Assembly (NCBI RefSeq): GCF_042453785.1
Contig: NC_091670.1
Location: 3,100,001 to 3,164,000, forward strand
From: Malus domestica
Lineage: Eukaryota; Streptophyta; Magnoliopsida; Rosales; Rosaceae
Length of the DNA: 64,000 nt
Reading direction: 5' to 3'
Part shown: piece after piece, positions 34,621-44,865 of the stretch
Position numbering within the stretch: the first letter of the stretch is position 1
How the letters are laid out: the number at the start of each line of letters is the position of its first letter
Program-made: the position numbers and the translations under genes
The notes under the pieces: generated by a model
What the model was told of the DNA's origin: nothing
Database searches by the model: none
The model's input: only the letters and a program-made list of their open reading frames with translations

Positions 34621-36547
34621 TGATAGGAGCATATTTATGCGACTCAGTTAGCTTGTTCTTGTGCATTTGTGTTGTTATTTCTTAGTTAATTATGTATTTT
34701 AAGCTATTTTTGTGTGTTTGTAGGTCATAATAACAAAGTTGGCAAGAAAGTACATTTTGGAGCATTTTAGAGCATTTTTGAGCCAAGAGTGGATAGTGCA
34801 AGCATGAAGACATGAGGATGGACGTTTTTGAAGATTTGAAGGCTAGAAATCAGCATGTGTGTGTGCAAGTGTGTTGACCTACAACTCCAAACATCCATCC
34901 ACTACACCCATTACATCCACTCATTACCAAACACTCACCTACTACACCCATTACATCCACTCATTACCACAACACTCACCCACTACACCCATTACATCCA
35001 CTCGTTACCAAACACTCACCCACTACACCCATTACATCCACTCATTACTAAACATCCATCCACTACACCCATTACATCCACTCATTACCAAACATTCATC
35101 CACTACACACATTACATCCACTCATTACCAAACATTCACCCATTACACCCATTACATCCACTCATTACCATAACATACACCACTACCACCTTAATTAGAT
35201 GGTGGTCCTCTCCCTAGCCTATAAATACATCCACCCTTCACCATAACAAAGGGGAGGAGAAAAGATCCATCAAAAGACACTACATTCACATTTCACAACT
35301 CCATACACTTACACTTTCATTCCTTGGACGGGAGAACACAATCCACCCATCCACCATTCACCATAACTCACCTATATCCATCCACCACCATAATTTACCA
35401 CTCGTCCATCAAACCACACCTTGTGCCGCAACAAAGAGAAGAATGAGGATCCTTGGACGTGCTTGTCATTCAAGTTGGATTGTTGGAACGTTTTTAGGTG
35501 TTTTCATTTTTTTGTTTTCAATGTCTAAATTTGTTTATCTTTGCTTTGTGAGTATGAGGAACTAAACCCCCTTTAACTAGGGGGAATTCGAAACCATGTT
35601 CATGCTTGCAATATGATTTGATTACCTTCAGTTGTGATTTCATAAGTTGTGAATTCAATTTGTTTAACTGCTTGATTGATAACTTATTCGTGTATGTTTA
35701 TTAAGAGTGCATACTTAGTTTGCATGCATGAATATGATGCTAGAGTATAAGGGAGTTTCACCTAATAGTTACAAACTTATATTCACAAGTAGTGGAGATC
35801 GCTTATAAACGATCGCGTTAAATGAATTCTTGGCAAGAGTTTCATACTCATCATAGTAACGAAGGTCACGTCAATACTTATAGTTTTCATAATGCTTAAT
35901 GATCTTTGATTGTATCTTTATTGTGCTGTTCACGTAAAGAACTTTTGAAAAATGCTTGAATTGTTGTATGCGCTTTCCCATCCAATTCAATAACTTAAGG
36001 AGAACTTGAAGGTTAATTTAAGCGGACTTAATTAACCTGGGGTGTTGAGTTTCATGATTTATCGAAAGAACAACTGAAAATTGGTTTATGTGCAAGTATG
36101 TCATGTGTGGAGAAGAATCTCTTAGCTAGCCTTCCATCCATTCAATTTACTCAAATTCCTGTAGATTTCATTAGTTCTTTAATTTACTTGTTTTGTTTTC
36201 AAATTCGTCAAAACCAAAACCCCCTTTACTTTAAAGTGTTTTATTAGTCAAAATCTGTTTTGATTTGTGTTTTTAGGTGTCCCAAAAGTGTGTTAGAGTC
36301 CAAATCTGCCAAGTTTGTGTTTTTTGGCAGATTTGAGCGTTTTTAGCTTGTTTTGAGTCCTTTGTGTTTGTTTTAAGTTCTTTGAGTCTAGTTTAGTGTT
36401 TTTAACTTTGTTTATATGTTTTTAAGTCAGTTTAGAGGTTTTAGCAAGCCCTCCTAATCCCCGGTTTAGAACGATCCCTACTTGCATTTATACTACAATT
36501 TGACAACAAGAGGGTTTAATTTGTGTGTTAAGTTAATTTTCGCATCA
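34621..36547 (+). repeat. 3' LTR
   Basis: 1927 bases, from TGATAGGAGC to CGCATCA. It differs from the 5' LTR by scattered substitutions and two additional minisatellite units, and it has the intact TG terminus. Confidence 0.93.
34888..35181. repeat. ~40-bp minisatellite in the 3' LTR, seven units
   Basis: Seven units of the same CACTACACCCATTACATCC repeat as in the 5' LTR, where only five are present. The difference of two units accounts for almost the whole 83-base length difference between the LTRs. Confidence 0.92.
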
Positions 36548-37341
36548 GAGCCACCAGCGCTGTGAACGCTCCCATAATCCTACCAAATAGTGCAAAAGCA
36601 CTTTAACAGCCACCCAAAATCCAAGCATGTCACCGAGGAGAAGCACTCGGGCTTGAGAAGCAGGCGTTGGTAGTTGTGTACTCACGACGGAAGAAAACAT
36701 CGGAACAGGAAGGTGTCTACAGATTCCGATCTGAGACAAGCTCAGAGAATTGAGATAAAGCTCAAACGAACTAAGACAAAGCTCAAAGAAAGCCAAAATG
36801 AAAGCAGAAAAAAGCACCGCATGAAAAAAAAAACAGAGGAGGGAATGCGTGATCGGGGAAGAGTGAGGACTTGAGGGTATGGGTAGTAAGTTGGGTTGCA
36901 GCAGGAGAGAAAAGGGTGGAGGGGAAAGGAGGATGACCAAATGGCGAGGGAAATGGGCTAGATGGGAGAAGAAAAGGGGAGCAACAAGGGAAAGTCGGCC
37001 GACTCCAACTAGAAGAAGGAGTCGGCGGCGAAGGCTGGGAATTTGGGGGGATCCTGCGAGAGAGAAAAGCAGGAGTAGATAGAGTTTAAATGACAAAGTT
37101 GAGACAAATAATTGATCATTTCTGTAACTAAATGTTAAAATTTGATCATCTCATTTAAATGTCAAAAGAGTCATTTTCACTTTTACATATTTCTAAATTT
37201 TCTAATTTGTTGATCATCTGATTAGATGAATTGAAGATAATTAAACGATAGAACTTAACAAGTATGTGGAAGATGTAAAAGAAGAATAGCGTGTGGATAG
37301 CAACGCAATACAACAAGGGCTATGAAATAAGGTATAAATAC

Positions 37342-38335
37342 TAGGGGTGGAAAAAATTCCCAAAAATCCCGAACCAAACCGAAAAAATACCGATCCCAAA
37401 CCAAAAATGTCCCAAACTGATTTTCCTAAAATTTTCGGTATGCTATCCCGAAAAAATACTGAAATTTTGGTATGGGAATCAGGATTGTCTTCCCAATATT
37501 TCAGTATTCCCATACCAAACCGAAATATATATTTTTAATTATTGTATATATATATATATACACACACACACAGAGATAATAATATATATAAATCATGTGT
37601 GGCACAATAATGAAAAAATCATGTTACTTTATTTTTCATCCCTGCAACATAAAGATATGAAGGATTATGATATGTGTTATGTGTCATTCTATTTCATCGA
37701 AGATAGGAGTCACCTTTACTGGAAGTAACACAAACACCAGTGTCAAAGTTGTTGAAGAAAGTAGAGAACGTAAACACCAGAAGTGTAATGTGTATTCCAC
37801 ATAATCACAAAAAGGTATACAACTTATGTAATAGGTTTGCCTTCTAGTGTATTATTAAATGGTAAAACAACTATGTTCTATAGGTTATAAACTTATAAAT
37901 GCATCTCAGTATTAAAAAAGAAGATATCATATAAAACTTATCCGCGGTTGCACTGGTGGTTATTTAAGAGTTTAATGTTGCCTACCGATATCGTTTGATC
38001 AATTCATGCATTATTCCTTCTACCTCCTCAACTTCATGCCAGGTAACTCATCAGGAGTATGAAGTTGAAACTTGGAAGAACAATCATGAAACGAAGGAAA
38101 ACAAGAAGCACAATAATGTTTGAAGTATTTACTGATTATTTCAGTGAAAATAAAACAGCTATGAGATTTGGGAATACAGAATCACCAAAAGCCCAAAAAT
38201 ATTTCGAGATTCCCAAAAATTAGGATTCCTGAAATTTTGGTTTCAGATCAGTCTTAAAATTGGGTATACCGATCATTTTGGTTTGGAAATTGGAACTAAG
38301 GTTTTGGTTCTGTATCCCACACCAAACCACCCCTA
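37342..38335. mobile_element. Non-autonomous hAT element, 994 bp
   Basis: Terminal repeats TAGGGGTGG (left) and CCACCCCTA (right) are exact complements. The 8-base sequence ATAAATAC flanks both ends (37334-37341 and 38336-38343). Subterminal regions hold CCCAAAAATCCCGAACC- and GGTTTTGGTTC-type motifs that partly mirror each other. No transposase frame is present. Confidence 0.92.
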
Positions 38336-38384
38336 ATAAATACTAGGGCTCAGTCATCATTCTCAAAGTTTGGGGTTAGTTTCA

Positions 38385-38500
38385 CAATGGCGCCATCTGT
38401 TCTGGGCGGCTCAAAGTAACCAACCTTATGGCGCCATCTGTTGGGTGACCTCAAGTCTTACTATAGTCCTTCCCACATTGAATCTTCGTGTATATAAATC
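38385..38500 (+). promoter_or_regulatory. Candidate promoter of the 38.5-45 kb non-coding locus
   Basis: ATGGCGCCATCTGTT occurs twice (near 38387 and 38429). TCCCACATTG, close to the upstream sequence element of plant U-snRNA genes (RTCCCACATCG), lies at 38471-38480, and TATATAAA is at 38491-38498. A CT-rich leader follows. The spacing between the USE-like motif and the TATA box (10 bases) is shorter than in known snRNA genes, so this may be an ordinary polymerase II promoter. Confidence 0.45.
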
Positions 38501-39140
38501 TGCAAGCCCTACACTCTCCCTTCCCACTCTCACGTAGTTTCAGTCGCCGCATCTTTCTCGCCCACACCCGCTCGGCCTCTCTGTTTAGCCCTAAATCACC
38601 GATTTGGGGATTTGCCCTAATTTACCAATGTAGAATTACCCCCAAATTTCCTTCCTTTCATAGTTCCGATTTTTTCTTTCAGAAATTCCCAATTTGTAGA
38701 ATTAACCCTAAATTTCGTGTCTTTGATAGTTATGCTTTTTGTTTGGCGTTTGATGTTAAATGGGATTTGTGGGGGAATGATGGTACATGCACTGGGCTCT
38801 GAGCAGTTCAAAATCGCTTTCAATGGTTGCTCAGAAATTACTGTTTTTGGTACTGCTAGTTTGGATTGTTTAAGGTGTATTATATCTAAATGCATGAAAT
38901 TTAAATTGTGTTTTTGGGTAGATTTTCTGTTAACTATTGTTCTTGTTATCATGCATTCTACTAATCTCCATTGCAATGCAAATGAATGGTGGAGTTGTCA
39001 TTGTAGGTTGCTGATTTGGGATTTTGCAGTAATGATATTTCTGTTCTAATTTTTGGATGCCTGATGATGGAAAACTCATTTTCTGAGCGGTTACGCGGGT
39101 TTTTTTTACGAGCTTTTTGTATCATTTTTGCTGTACTAGT

Positions 39141-39145
39141 CTCTC

Positions 39146-39239
<94 letters not shown>

Positions 39240-39240
39240 G
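39141..39240. repeat. (CT)n microsatellite, module 1
   Basis: About 100 bases of nearly pure CT sit just upstream of the first C/D-like block. Equivalent runs precede the second and third copies at 40498-40552 and 42100-42222. Confidence 0.95.
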
Positions 39241-39281
39241 TCTTTATGGCTTGTACAGTTGAAGATGTGAAAAGGCTCATG

Positions 39282-39333
39282 GTGATAATCCCGCAGATAA
39301 CTGTCTATGACCAGATATAGCTATGAGATCTGA
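39282..39333 (+). ncRNA. C/D-snoRNA-like unit A1
   Basis: It starts GTGATAA (C box with one change from RTGATGA) and ends CTGA (D box), with ATGACC inside. Two further copies are at 40585 and 42255. At 52 nt between boxes it is short for a C/D snoRNA, and it may be a decayed or unrelated repeat. Confidence 0.3.
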
Positions 39334-39405
39334 AGGCTTGTTTACAGGCATTTTCTTTTCCCTAACAGATGTGTATTGAATTTTCAGTTGTTTTGTTTCG
39401 TTAAT

Positions 39406-39674
39406 ACAACAACAACAACAAAACTTTTTTCCATTAAATGGGGTCGGCTATATGAATCTTATAACGTCATTGCGCTCGGTTTTGTGTCATGTCCTCCGTT
39501 AGATCCAAGTACTCTAAGTTTTTTCTTAGGGTTTCTTCCAAAGTTTTCCTAGGTCTTCCTCTACCCCTTTGCCCTGAACCTCTATCCCGTAGTCACATCT
39601 TCGAACCGGAGCGTAAGTAGTCACATCTTCGAACCGGAGCGTAAGTAGGCTTTCTTTGCACATGTTCAAACCCA
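39406..39674 (-). mobile_element. 5'-truncated RTE-type LINE tail with 15-bp TSD
   Basis: The insert begins with (ACA)n on the plus strand, i.e. a (TTG)n tail on the minus strand, and contains GGGGTCGGCTATATGAATC and CTTCGAACCGGAGCG. These belong to a widespread plant RTE 3' region as I recall it. TTTTGTTTCGTTAAT is duplicated exactly at 39391-39405 and 39675-39689. A 23-base stretch with CGAACCGGAGCG is tandemly doubled near 39593-39648. Confidence 0.9.
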
Positions 39675-39961
39675 TTTTGTTTCGTTAATGATTTCTGTAT
39701 ATGTATTCTTACTATTGTATTGATCTGAAGTTTTCTGTTAATAGAAAACCGAAGAGCACTTTTGGCGTTGCGGTATTTTACCCCTATAAAACGATTATTG
39801 GAGATTGTTTTGGTTAGAAGATGGTTATAGATTTTTGATTTACTTTATCTTCTGGTTCAAATATGATGCCCAGTGATGGGAGAATTGAAAACCTAAACAG
39901 TGGTAAGCGTGGTTGATTTTTCATTAGCCCGTACTTACCACAAGCACCACCTCTCTCTCTC

Positions 39962-40065
39962 ACTACAACAAACAACAACCAAGCCTTATCCCACTATACG
40001 TGGGATTGGCTGGATGAATCATTGAACGCCATTACGCTGGGTTTTGTGCCAAGTCTTCCGTTATC
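39962..40065 (-). mobile_element. RTE-tail fragment 2
   Basis: ACAACAAACAACAACCAAGC is followed by a diverged copy of the same family (CTTATCCCACTA, GGATGAATC, AACGCCATTACGC, GTCTTCCGTTA). It lies at a CT-rich spot just before the second repeat type of the array. Confidence 0.75.
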
Positions 40066-40136
40066 TCTGTCTCTCATACATATAAATATATACATACATT
40101 CACACATACATACGTTGGTGGTGCATGGTGGAGTAC

Positions 40137-40202
40137 GAAGGCTTTTGAGGAACGCCACTAGCCGTGAACTGTATATGACTCGTTCAAAGGTGTGAGATCT
40201 GA
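40137..40202 (+). ncRNA. C/D-like unit C1
   Basis: Contains GAACTG, ATGACT and GAGATCTGAGGGC, matching the second half of unit A (AACTGG, ATGACC, GAGATCTGAAGGC). No good C box is visible at its left end. A sister copy is at about 41260-41315. Confidence 0.2.
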
Positions 40203-40497
40203 GGGCACGAACCTTTGAAGTAGTGATGCTTGTCAAGTTATTTTTCAAGGTTAGAGCACGAGCCTTTGGTGTAGTAATGTTGTGCTAATGATGAGTTATA
40301 CTCTGTATCTAGCCTTTCTTTTTCTTGAATTATTTTGGATCATTACCATGTTCTCTGATATAGTTTTTTTGCTGCTTCTGAAAGGTTTATTTGCCTAATG
40401 ATGGAAAACTCATTTATGGAGCGGTTCTGTGGATTGTTATTAGGAGCCTTTTCTATCATTTTCCTATACTAGTCGCCGTCATCATCAACACCACCAT

Positions 40498-40535
<38 letters not shown>

Positions 40536-40584
40536 TCTCTCTCCCTCTCTGGCTTGTATGGTTGAAGATGTGAAGAGGTTCATA

Positions 40585-40635
40585 GTGATAATCCACAGTT
40601 AACTAGCAATGACCAGATATAGCTATGAGATCTGA
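40585..40635 (+). ncRNA. C/D-snoRNA-like unit A2
   Basis: Second copy of unit A: GTGATAATCC, AATGACCAGATATAGC and GAGATCTGAAGGC are identical to unit A3, after a CT microsatellite (40498-40552). Conservation of this block between copies is high, but so is that of its flanks. Confidence 0.3.
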
Positions 40636-41156
40636 AGGCTCTTCAGTTTTTTGCCTTTTTTTATTTAAGATATGCTTGTTGAATTTTAAATTATTTTTGT
40701 TCCCTTAGTTATTTATATAGGTCATTGCAGCATTGTAGACATTATTTTAGTTTAACTGGAGCACTTTTGGCATTGCAGTATTTGATTACTATAAATGTAC
40801 TGTTACTTTTGTATTGATTTCAAATTTTCTGTTAATAGAAAACCAAAGAGCACTTTCGGCATTGCAGTATTTTTGTATATAATGCGAGCTCCCTTCAGAC
40901 TCAAACCTGCTTGTACATTGTTACATATAAAGCTAATAAACTGTCGTTTGGAAAAAAATTCACTCTTTCATTGTTACTGAGTGCTTTTATTTCCTACAAA
41001 GCTATTATTGTAGATTGTTTTTGTTGAAAGATGGTTATACATTTTGATTAACTTTATCTTCTGGTTCAAATATGATGCCCAGTGATGGAAAGTTGAAAAC
41101 CTAAATAGTGGTAAGGGTGGTTGATTCTTCATTATCCCGTACTAACCACAAGCACC

Positions 41157-41157
<1 letters not shown>

Positions 41158-41193
<36 letters not shown>
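41158..41193. repeat. (CT)n microsatellite before unit C2
   Basis: About 36 bases of CT are followed by ATATATACATACATACATAC-type repeats, the same order as before unit C1. Confidence 0.9.
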
Positions 41194-41195
<2 letters not shown>

Positions 41196-41257
41196 ATATA
41201 TATACATACATACATACACACACATACGTTGGTGCTGCATTGTGGAGTATGAAGGCT

Positions 41258-41318
41258 TTTGAGGAACGCCATTGCCCATGAACTGGAAATGACTTATTGC
41301 TATGTGATCTGAGGGCAT
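41258..41318 (+). ncRNA. C/D-like unit C2
   Basis: GAACTGGAAATGACTTATTG is followed by GCTATGTGATCTGAGGGC. It parallels unit A (AACTGGCAATGACC, GCTATGAGATCTGAAGGC), so units A and C share an origin. The C-box end has diverged. Confidence 0.2.
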
Positions 41319-42094
41319 TTTCATAGAACTCACTATTTTCAATTACCTATTTGGGGATATATCCCTCCTTGCAGTCCAAATTTTGCGCCGCAAGTTACTT
41401 TGACCCCACATGTGCGTTTGGGCCCCAAATTTTGTTTCTTTCATAATTATGATTTTTATATGGGCTGATTGTCTGTTCTGTTCTTGTTTCAAACTGTTGT
41501 TTCATAAAAACCTGTATTTTTCTTGACTGGGTGATAGGCCTTTGATATTAAGTTGTTTTGATGATGGTTTATTTTCATTTGTGCTAGAAGTTTATAATGG
41601 CATAGTTCTGAGTGGAGTGCTTGTTTAATTGGCAGTTGGGGTTGGGTTATAACTGTTATGTGATTGTGGGGAATGATGGTACCTGCAGTGGTCTCTGGGC
41701 AGTTTGGGATTGCAATTGTCGATGGAAATGCAGCCTAGAATGCTATTTATGATCCCTGGAGTAATTCTACTTTGGGGTATATTTCATGTTATTGTTGTCA
41801 TCATTCAATTAACTTATTGTGTCGCAATGGAAATTACTGGTCAAGTTATTTATGACCCCTGAATTAGTGATGTTGTGCTAATGAGTTATACTCTGTCTAT
41901 AGTCTTTCTTTTTCTTGAATTATTTTGGGTCATTACCATGTTCTTTGATATAGCTTTTTTGCTGCTTCTGAAAGGTGGTTCAGTTTTTATTTGCCTAATG
42001 ATGGAAAACTCATTTATGGAGCGGTTATGTGGATTGTTATTAGGAGCCTTTTCTATCATTTTCCTGTACTAGTTGCTGTCACCATCAACACCAC

Positions 42095-42099
<5 letters not shown>

Positions 42100-42135
<36 letters not shown>

Positions 42136-42222
42136 TCCCTCTCCCTCTCCCTCTCCCTCTCCCTCTCCCTCTCTCCCTCTTTCCCTCTTTCCCTCTCTCC
42201 CTCTCTCCCTCTCCCTCTCTTG
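42100..42222. repeat. (CT)n / (CCCTCT)n microsatellite, module 3
   Basis: CT repeats change into CCCTCT and CCCTCTTT repeats. It is the third member of the series and the most diversified. Confidence 0.95.
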
Positions 42223-42254
42223 CTTGTATGGTTGAAGATGTGAAGAGGTTCATA

Positions 42255-42305
42255 GTGATAATCCACAGTTAACTGGCAATGACCAGATATAGCTATGAGA
42301 TCTGA
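42255..42305 (+). ncRNA. C/D-snoRNA-like unit A3
   Basis: GTGATAATCC, then AACTGGCAATGACC (possible D'-like CTGG and C'-like ATGA), then GAGATCTGAAGGC. Same caveats as for A1 and A2. Confidence 0.3.
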
Positions 42306-43456
42306 AGGCTCTTCAGTTTTTTGCCTTTTTTATTCTTAAGATATGCTTGTTGAATTTTAAATTATTTTTGTTCCTTTAGTTATTTCAATAGACATTTCCT
42401 TTTCTGGTCATTGCAGTATTCTAGACATTATCTTTGGTTTAACTGAATAGCACTTTGGGCATTGCAGTATTGTGATTACCATAAATGCACTGTTACTTTT
42501 GTATTGATTTCAAATTTTCTGTTAATAGAAAACCAAAGAGCACTTTCGGAATTGCAGTATTTTTGTATATAAGGCCAGCTCCCTCTGGAGTCAAACCGCT
42601 TGTAGATTGTTTCATATAAAGGTAATAAACCATTGTCTGGAAACTATTGTTGTAGATTGTTTTAGTTGAAAGATGGTTATAGATTTTTTATTAACTTTAT
42701 CTTCTGGTTCAAATATGATGCTTATTGATGGAAAATTCAAAACGTTAAGAGTGGTAGGCATGGTATTGTAGATTCTTTTGTATGCTTATAGATTTCTTTC
42801 TTAGATTCCTCTTTTATCCAAGAAAGCAGTTATTGTAGATTCTTTTGTATGCTTATAGATTTAGTACGCACAAATCTGTGTAATGTTTATTGTGTTCTAA
42901 GTTTACAAAGCCACATGCTAAATTACTCTTCTTTTTCTTTCTTTTTTTAATTCTTGCTTGTACGATTGAAGATCTGTTGAGGTTTATAATCGAGCTTGTG
43001 ACCGTGATGACTAGATACATATTTTCAAGGTGTTTCTGCAGAGACACTCATTAACATGGTATTTGAATTTATTGCTATAGTTGTGTTGTATTGATTTATA
43101 CATTCTCAATAGTTACATATTTTACCCATTTAGTCGTACAGTCCATTCCTCTCAAAGGTGCCCTTGCAATGTTAATTCAACAAATTTTATGAGGCCTCGA
43201 TCAACTGAATATAGTTATGGTGTCTGTAATATGGTTATCTTTAAGTCTAAGTGTATATGTGGCTTTGTTTTTTTTTCGCTTGGTTGGTGCAACAAATGCA
43301 AAACTATGAAGCAGTGGTTTTTGCATATATGCTGCAGTATAGGCTTACACCTTTGCCCAATGATGCAGACTCCTGTTCTGGGTATGCTTTTGATTTTCAT
43401 TATGAGCATCTCCACCTCCTATATTTCTATCGTCAATAGTAGCCATCTGCTCTTTA

Positions 43457-43525
43457 TGGTGGTGGTGGTGGTGGTGGTGGTGGTGTTGTCGTTGTTGTTG
43501 TTGTTGCTGCTGCTGCTGCTGCTGT
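43457..43525. repeat. Compound (GGT)n(TTG)n(CTG)n microsatellite
   Basis: TGGTGG repeats pass into TTGTTG and then CTGCTG without a break. A 157-codon frame through it is a composition artefact. Confidence 0.9.
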
Positions 43526-43671
43526 CTTATAAGATGTGGAGAGATTGTAAATGAAAATCAAAGCTCAACATCCTTAACTATAAATTCAGGATATGATAAG
43601 GACTGAGGGCTATCTTTTGTTTACTTTTACTACCCAAGTGGTGTTGTGTAAATGATTGTTTTTACCTACCA

Positions 43672-43850
43672 TGGGATAGAGGTTTAGGGCCGAAGGGGTA
43701 AAGGAAGACCTAGGAAAATTTTGGAAGAGACTCTAAGAAAAGACTGTACTTGGATTTAACGGAGGACATGACACAGAACTGAGCGCAATGGTATTCTAGG
43801 ATTCATATAGCCGACCCCATCTAGTGGGACAAGACTCTGTTGTTGTATTA
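43672..43850 (+). mobile_element. RTE-tail fragment 3
   Basis: Plus-strand copy: GGAAGACCTAGGAAAATTTT, GGATTTAACGGAGGACATGA, AGCGCAATGG and CATATAGCCGACCCCA, ending in TTGTTGTA. It is opposite in orientation to the copies at 39.4 and 40.0 kb, so the locus has been hit at least three times by this family. Confidence 0.85.
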
Positions 43851-44161
43851 TATTGCTAATGTATTTTTCTCCATGTGCACCACACATTTTCATGATTCTT
43901 GATACCTTTATATGAGTAAAGCTGTTTTCTGGAATTGGTGCCGTTATGAGGGAGGAATTCGTCAAGAACATGTTAGTTTTAAAGACTGATGTCCTTTACA
44001 AGATGCTATACTTGTCTTGATCATACATGGGTGGCTTTTTAATGATGCTTTTAGTCACTCTTTGTTAATAAGCCCAATGATGAAATCTCATTTTGTGAAG
44101 CAGTGCTTCACTTTAAGCCGCCATTTACTGTGCCACGCTGATCATCGCCATTTGCCGGCTC

Positions 44162-44216
44162 CTTCTTCTTCTTCTTCTTCTTCTATTGTTGTTATTATTA
44201 TTATTATTATTATTTC
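44162..44216. repeat. (TTC)n(TTA)n microsatellite before unit B1
   Basis: TTC repeats change to TTG/TTA repeats. The equivalent place before unit B2 has (CTC)n at 44866-44895. Confidence 0.9.
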
Positions 44217-44218
44217 TG

Positions 44219-44295
44219 GTGATGATCCGGTGGTGTTCGTAAATGGTGACTGGCTTTCAGTGATTACTGTTTATGAAGTTTTAGTAGTGGTCTGA
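44219..44295 (+). ncRNA. Box C/D snoRNA candidate B1
   Basis: A perfect C box GTGATGA (44219-44225) and a D box CTGA (44292-44295) lie 77 nt apart, the usual size of a C/D snoRNA. Inside, GACTGG could be a weak D' box and GTGATTA a C' box. The block is preserved in B2 with the same order. The terminal stem outside the boxes is weak. A target for the stretch upstream of CTGA was not identified. Confidence 0.4.
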
Positions 44296-44865
44296 GGGCT
44301 CAAAATATCATTAGGTTTTATTATTCAATGAAAGGCAAATGAATCTCCAGTATAATTTAAATGTGTGGTAATCTGTTTATTAATGATCTGTTGATGTAAA
44401 TATTAATAATTTAGTTTGAATACAGATAGGGACAGAGTTTACTCCAAACTATTTGCTAATTCTTGCCTTCCTCTTCCGCATGCATTACTAATCTTCTTTT
44501 CTGGGTTCAAGTTTCCTTTTGGCCCTTGAATTGTATGTTTTGGATTTCAGGTTATTTCGGTTCGATTTCTTTTAATAGAATGTGTGATTACGGGGCTTGA
44601 GAGTTTTCTTTTCTGTTGCGGTTGTGGCTGCATCGTATGAGTGATTACCTCTTTCGTTGGGTGGAGACGGCGACTCTGTTTTCAACCTCTGTTTGGTTTT
44701 CACATTGCAATGTAAGTGTATCGTACTGTGATGGAATCTCATATATGGTCGGCTTTTCAATAAGCCCTATGATGGAATCTCATTTTGTGAAGCAGTGTTT
44801 CACTTTAAGCCGCCGTTTATTGCGCCGGACTGATCATCGACATTTAACTGCGGCTGCTGCTGCTG

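Larger units (their letters stand above)
27394..36547 (+). mobile_element. Athila-like LTR retrotransposon, deleted (LARD type)
   Basis: Two long direct repeats flank an internal region. The 5' LTR is 27394-29237 and the 3' LTR is 34621-36547. The 3' LTR starts TGATAGGAGC and both end CGCATCA; the 5' LTR starts TAATAGGAGC, a decayed TG. GAGCC is duplicated on both sides (27389-27393 and 36548-36552). A primer-binding site matching tRNA-Asp and a purine-rich tract are present. The interior has a gag-like frame with nonsense codons, no reverse transcriptase or integrase, and an antisense insert. It is non-autonomous now. Confidence 0.95.
27102..37129 (-). mobile_element. Minus-strand poly-A retroposon split by an LTR element (including its TSDs)
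   Basis: AATTGATCATTTCTGTAACT occurs at 27102-27121 and 37110-37129, a 20-base TSD. Directly after the left copy comes a T-run, the poly-A tail of a minus-strand insert. The insert itself is 27122-27393 plus 36553-37109, about 830 bases; the 9.15-kb LTR element sits between these parts. On the minus strand the 5' part is CT-rich and the 3' part ends with AATGAAAAAGTATCTTAG before the tail. Size, tail and long TSD indicate LINE machinery. It could be a truncated or deleted LINE or a retroposed transcript. A 183-codon frame in the 5' part is not recognisable as a protein. Confidence 0.85.

Noticed and set aside
36545-37096. 183-codon minus-strand frame starting MSFKLYLLLLF
   Set aside because: It spans the LTR-element/retroposon junction and lies in CT-rich DNA. 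No domain is recognisable, so it was not listed as a gene.
38471-38498. Assigning a U-snRNA promoter from the TCCCACATTG motif
   Set aside because: Spacing to the TATA box is about 10 bases, whereas plant snRNA promoters have clearly longer spacing; kept only as a weak note in the findings.
38488-38802. 104-codon frame at the start of the non-coding locus
   Set aside because: Begins inside the TATA/leader region, lacks any known domain and does not extend through plausible splice sites.
42056-42272. Frames of Leu/Ser/Pro and of Arg/Glu repeats
   Set aside because: Pure translation of the CT/CCCTCT microsatellite.
43081-43554. 157-codon frame with a poly-Val/Leu end
   Set aside because: The end is the GGT/TTG/CTG microsatellite and the rest has no recognisable similarity or exon borders.
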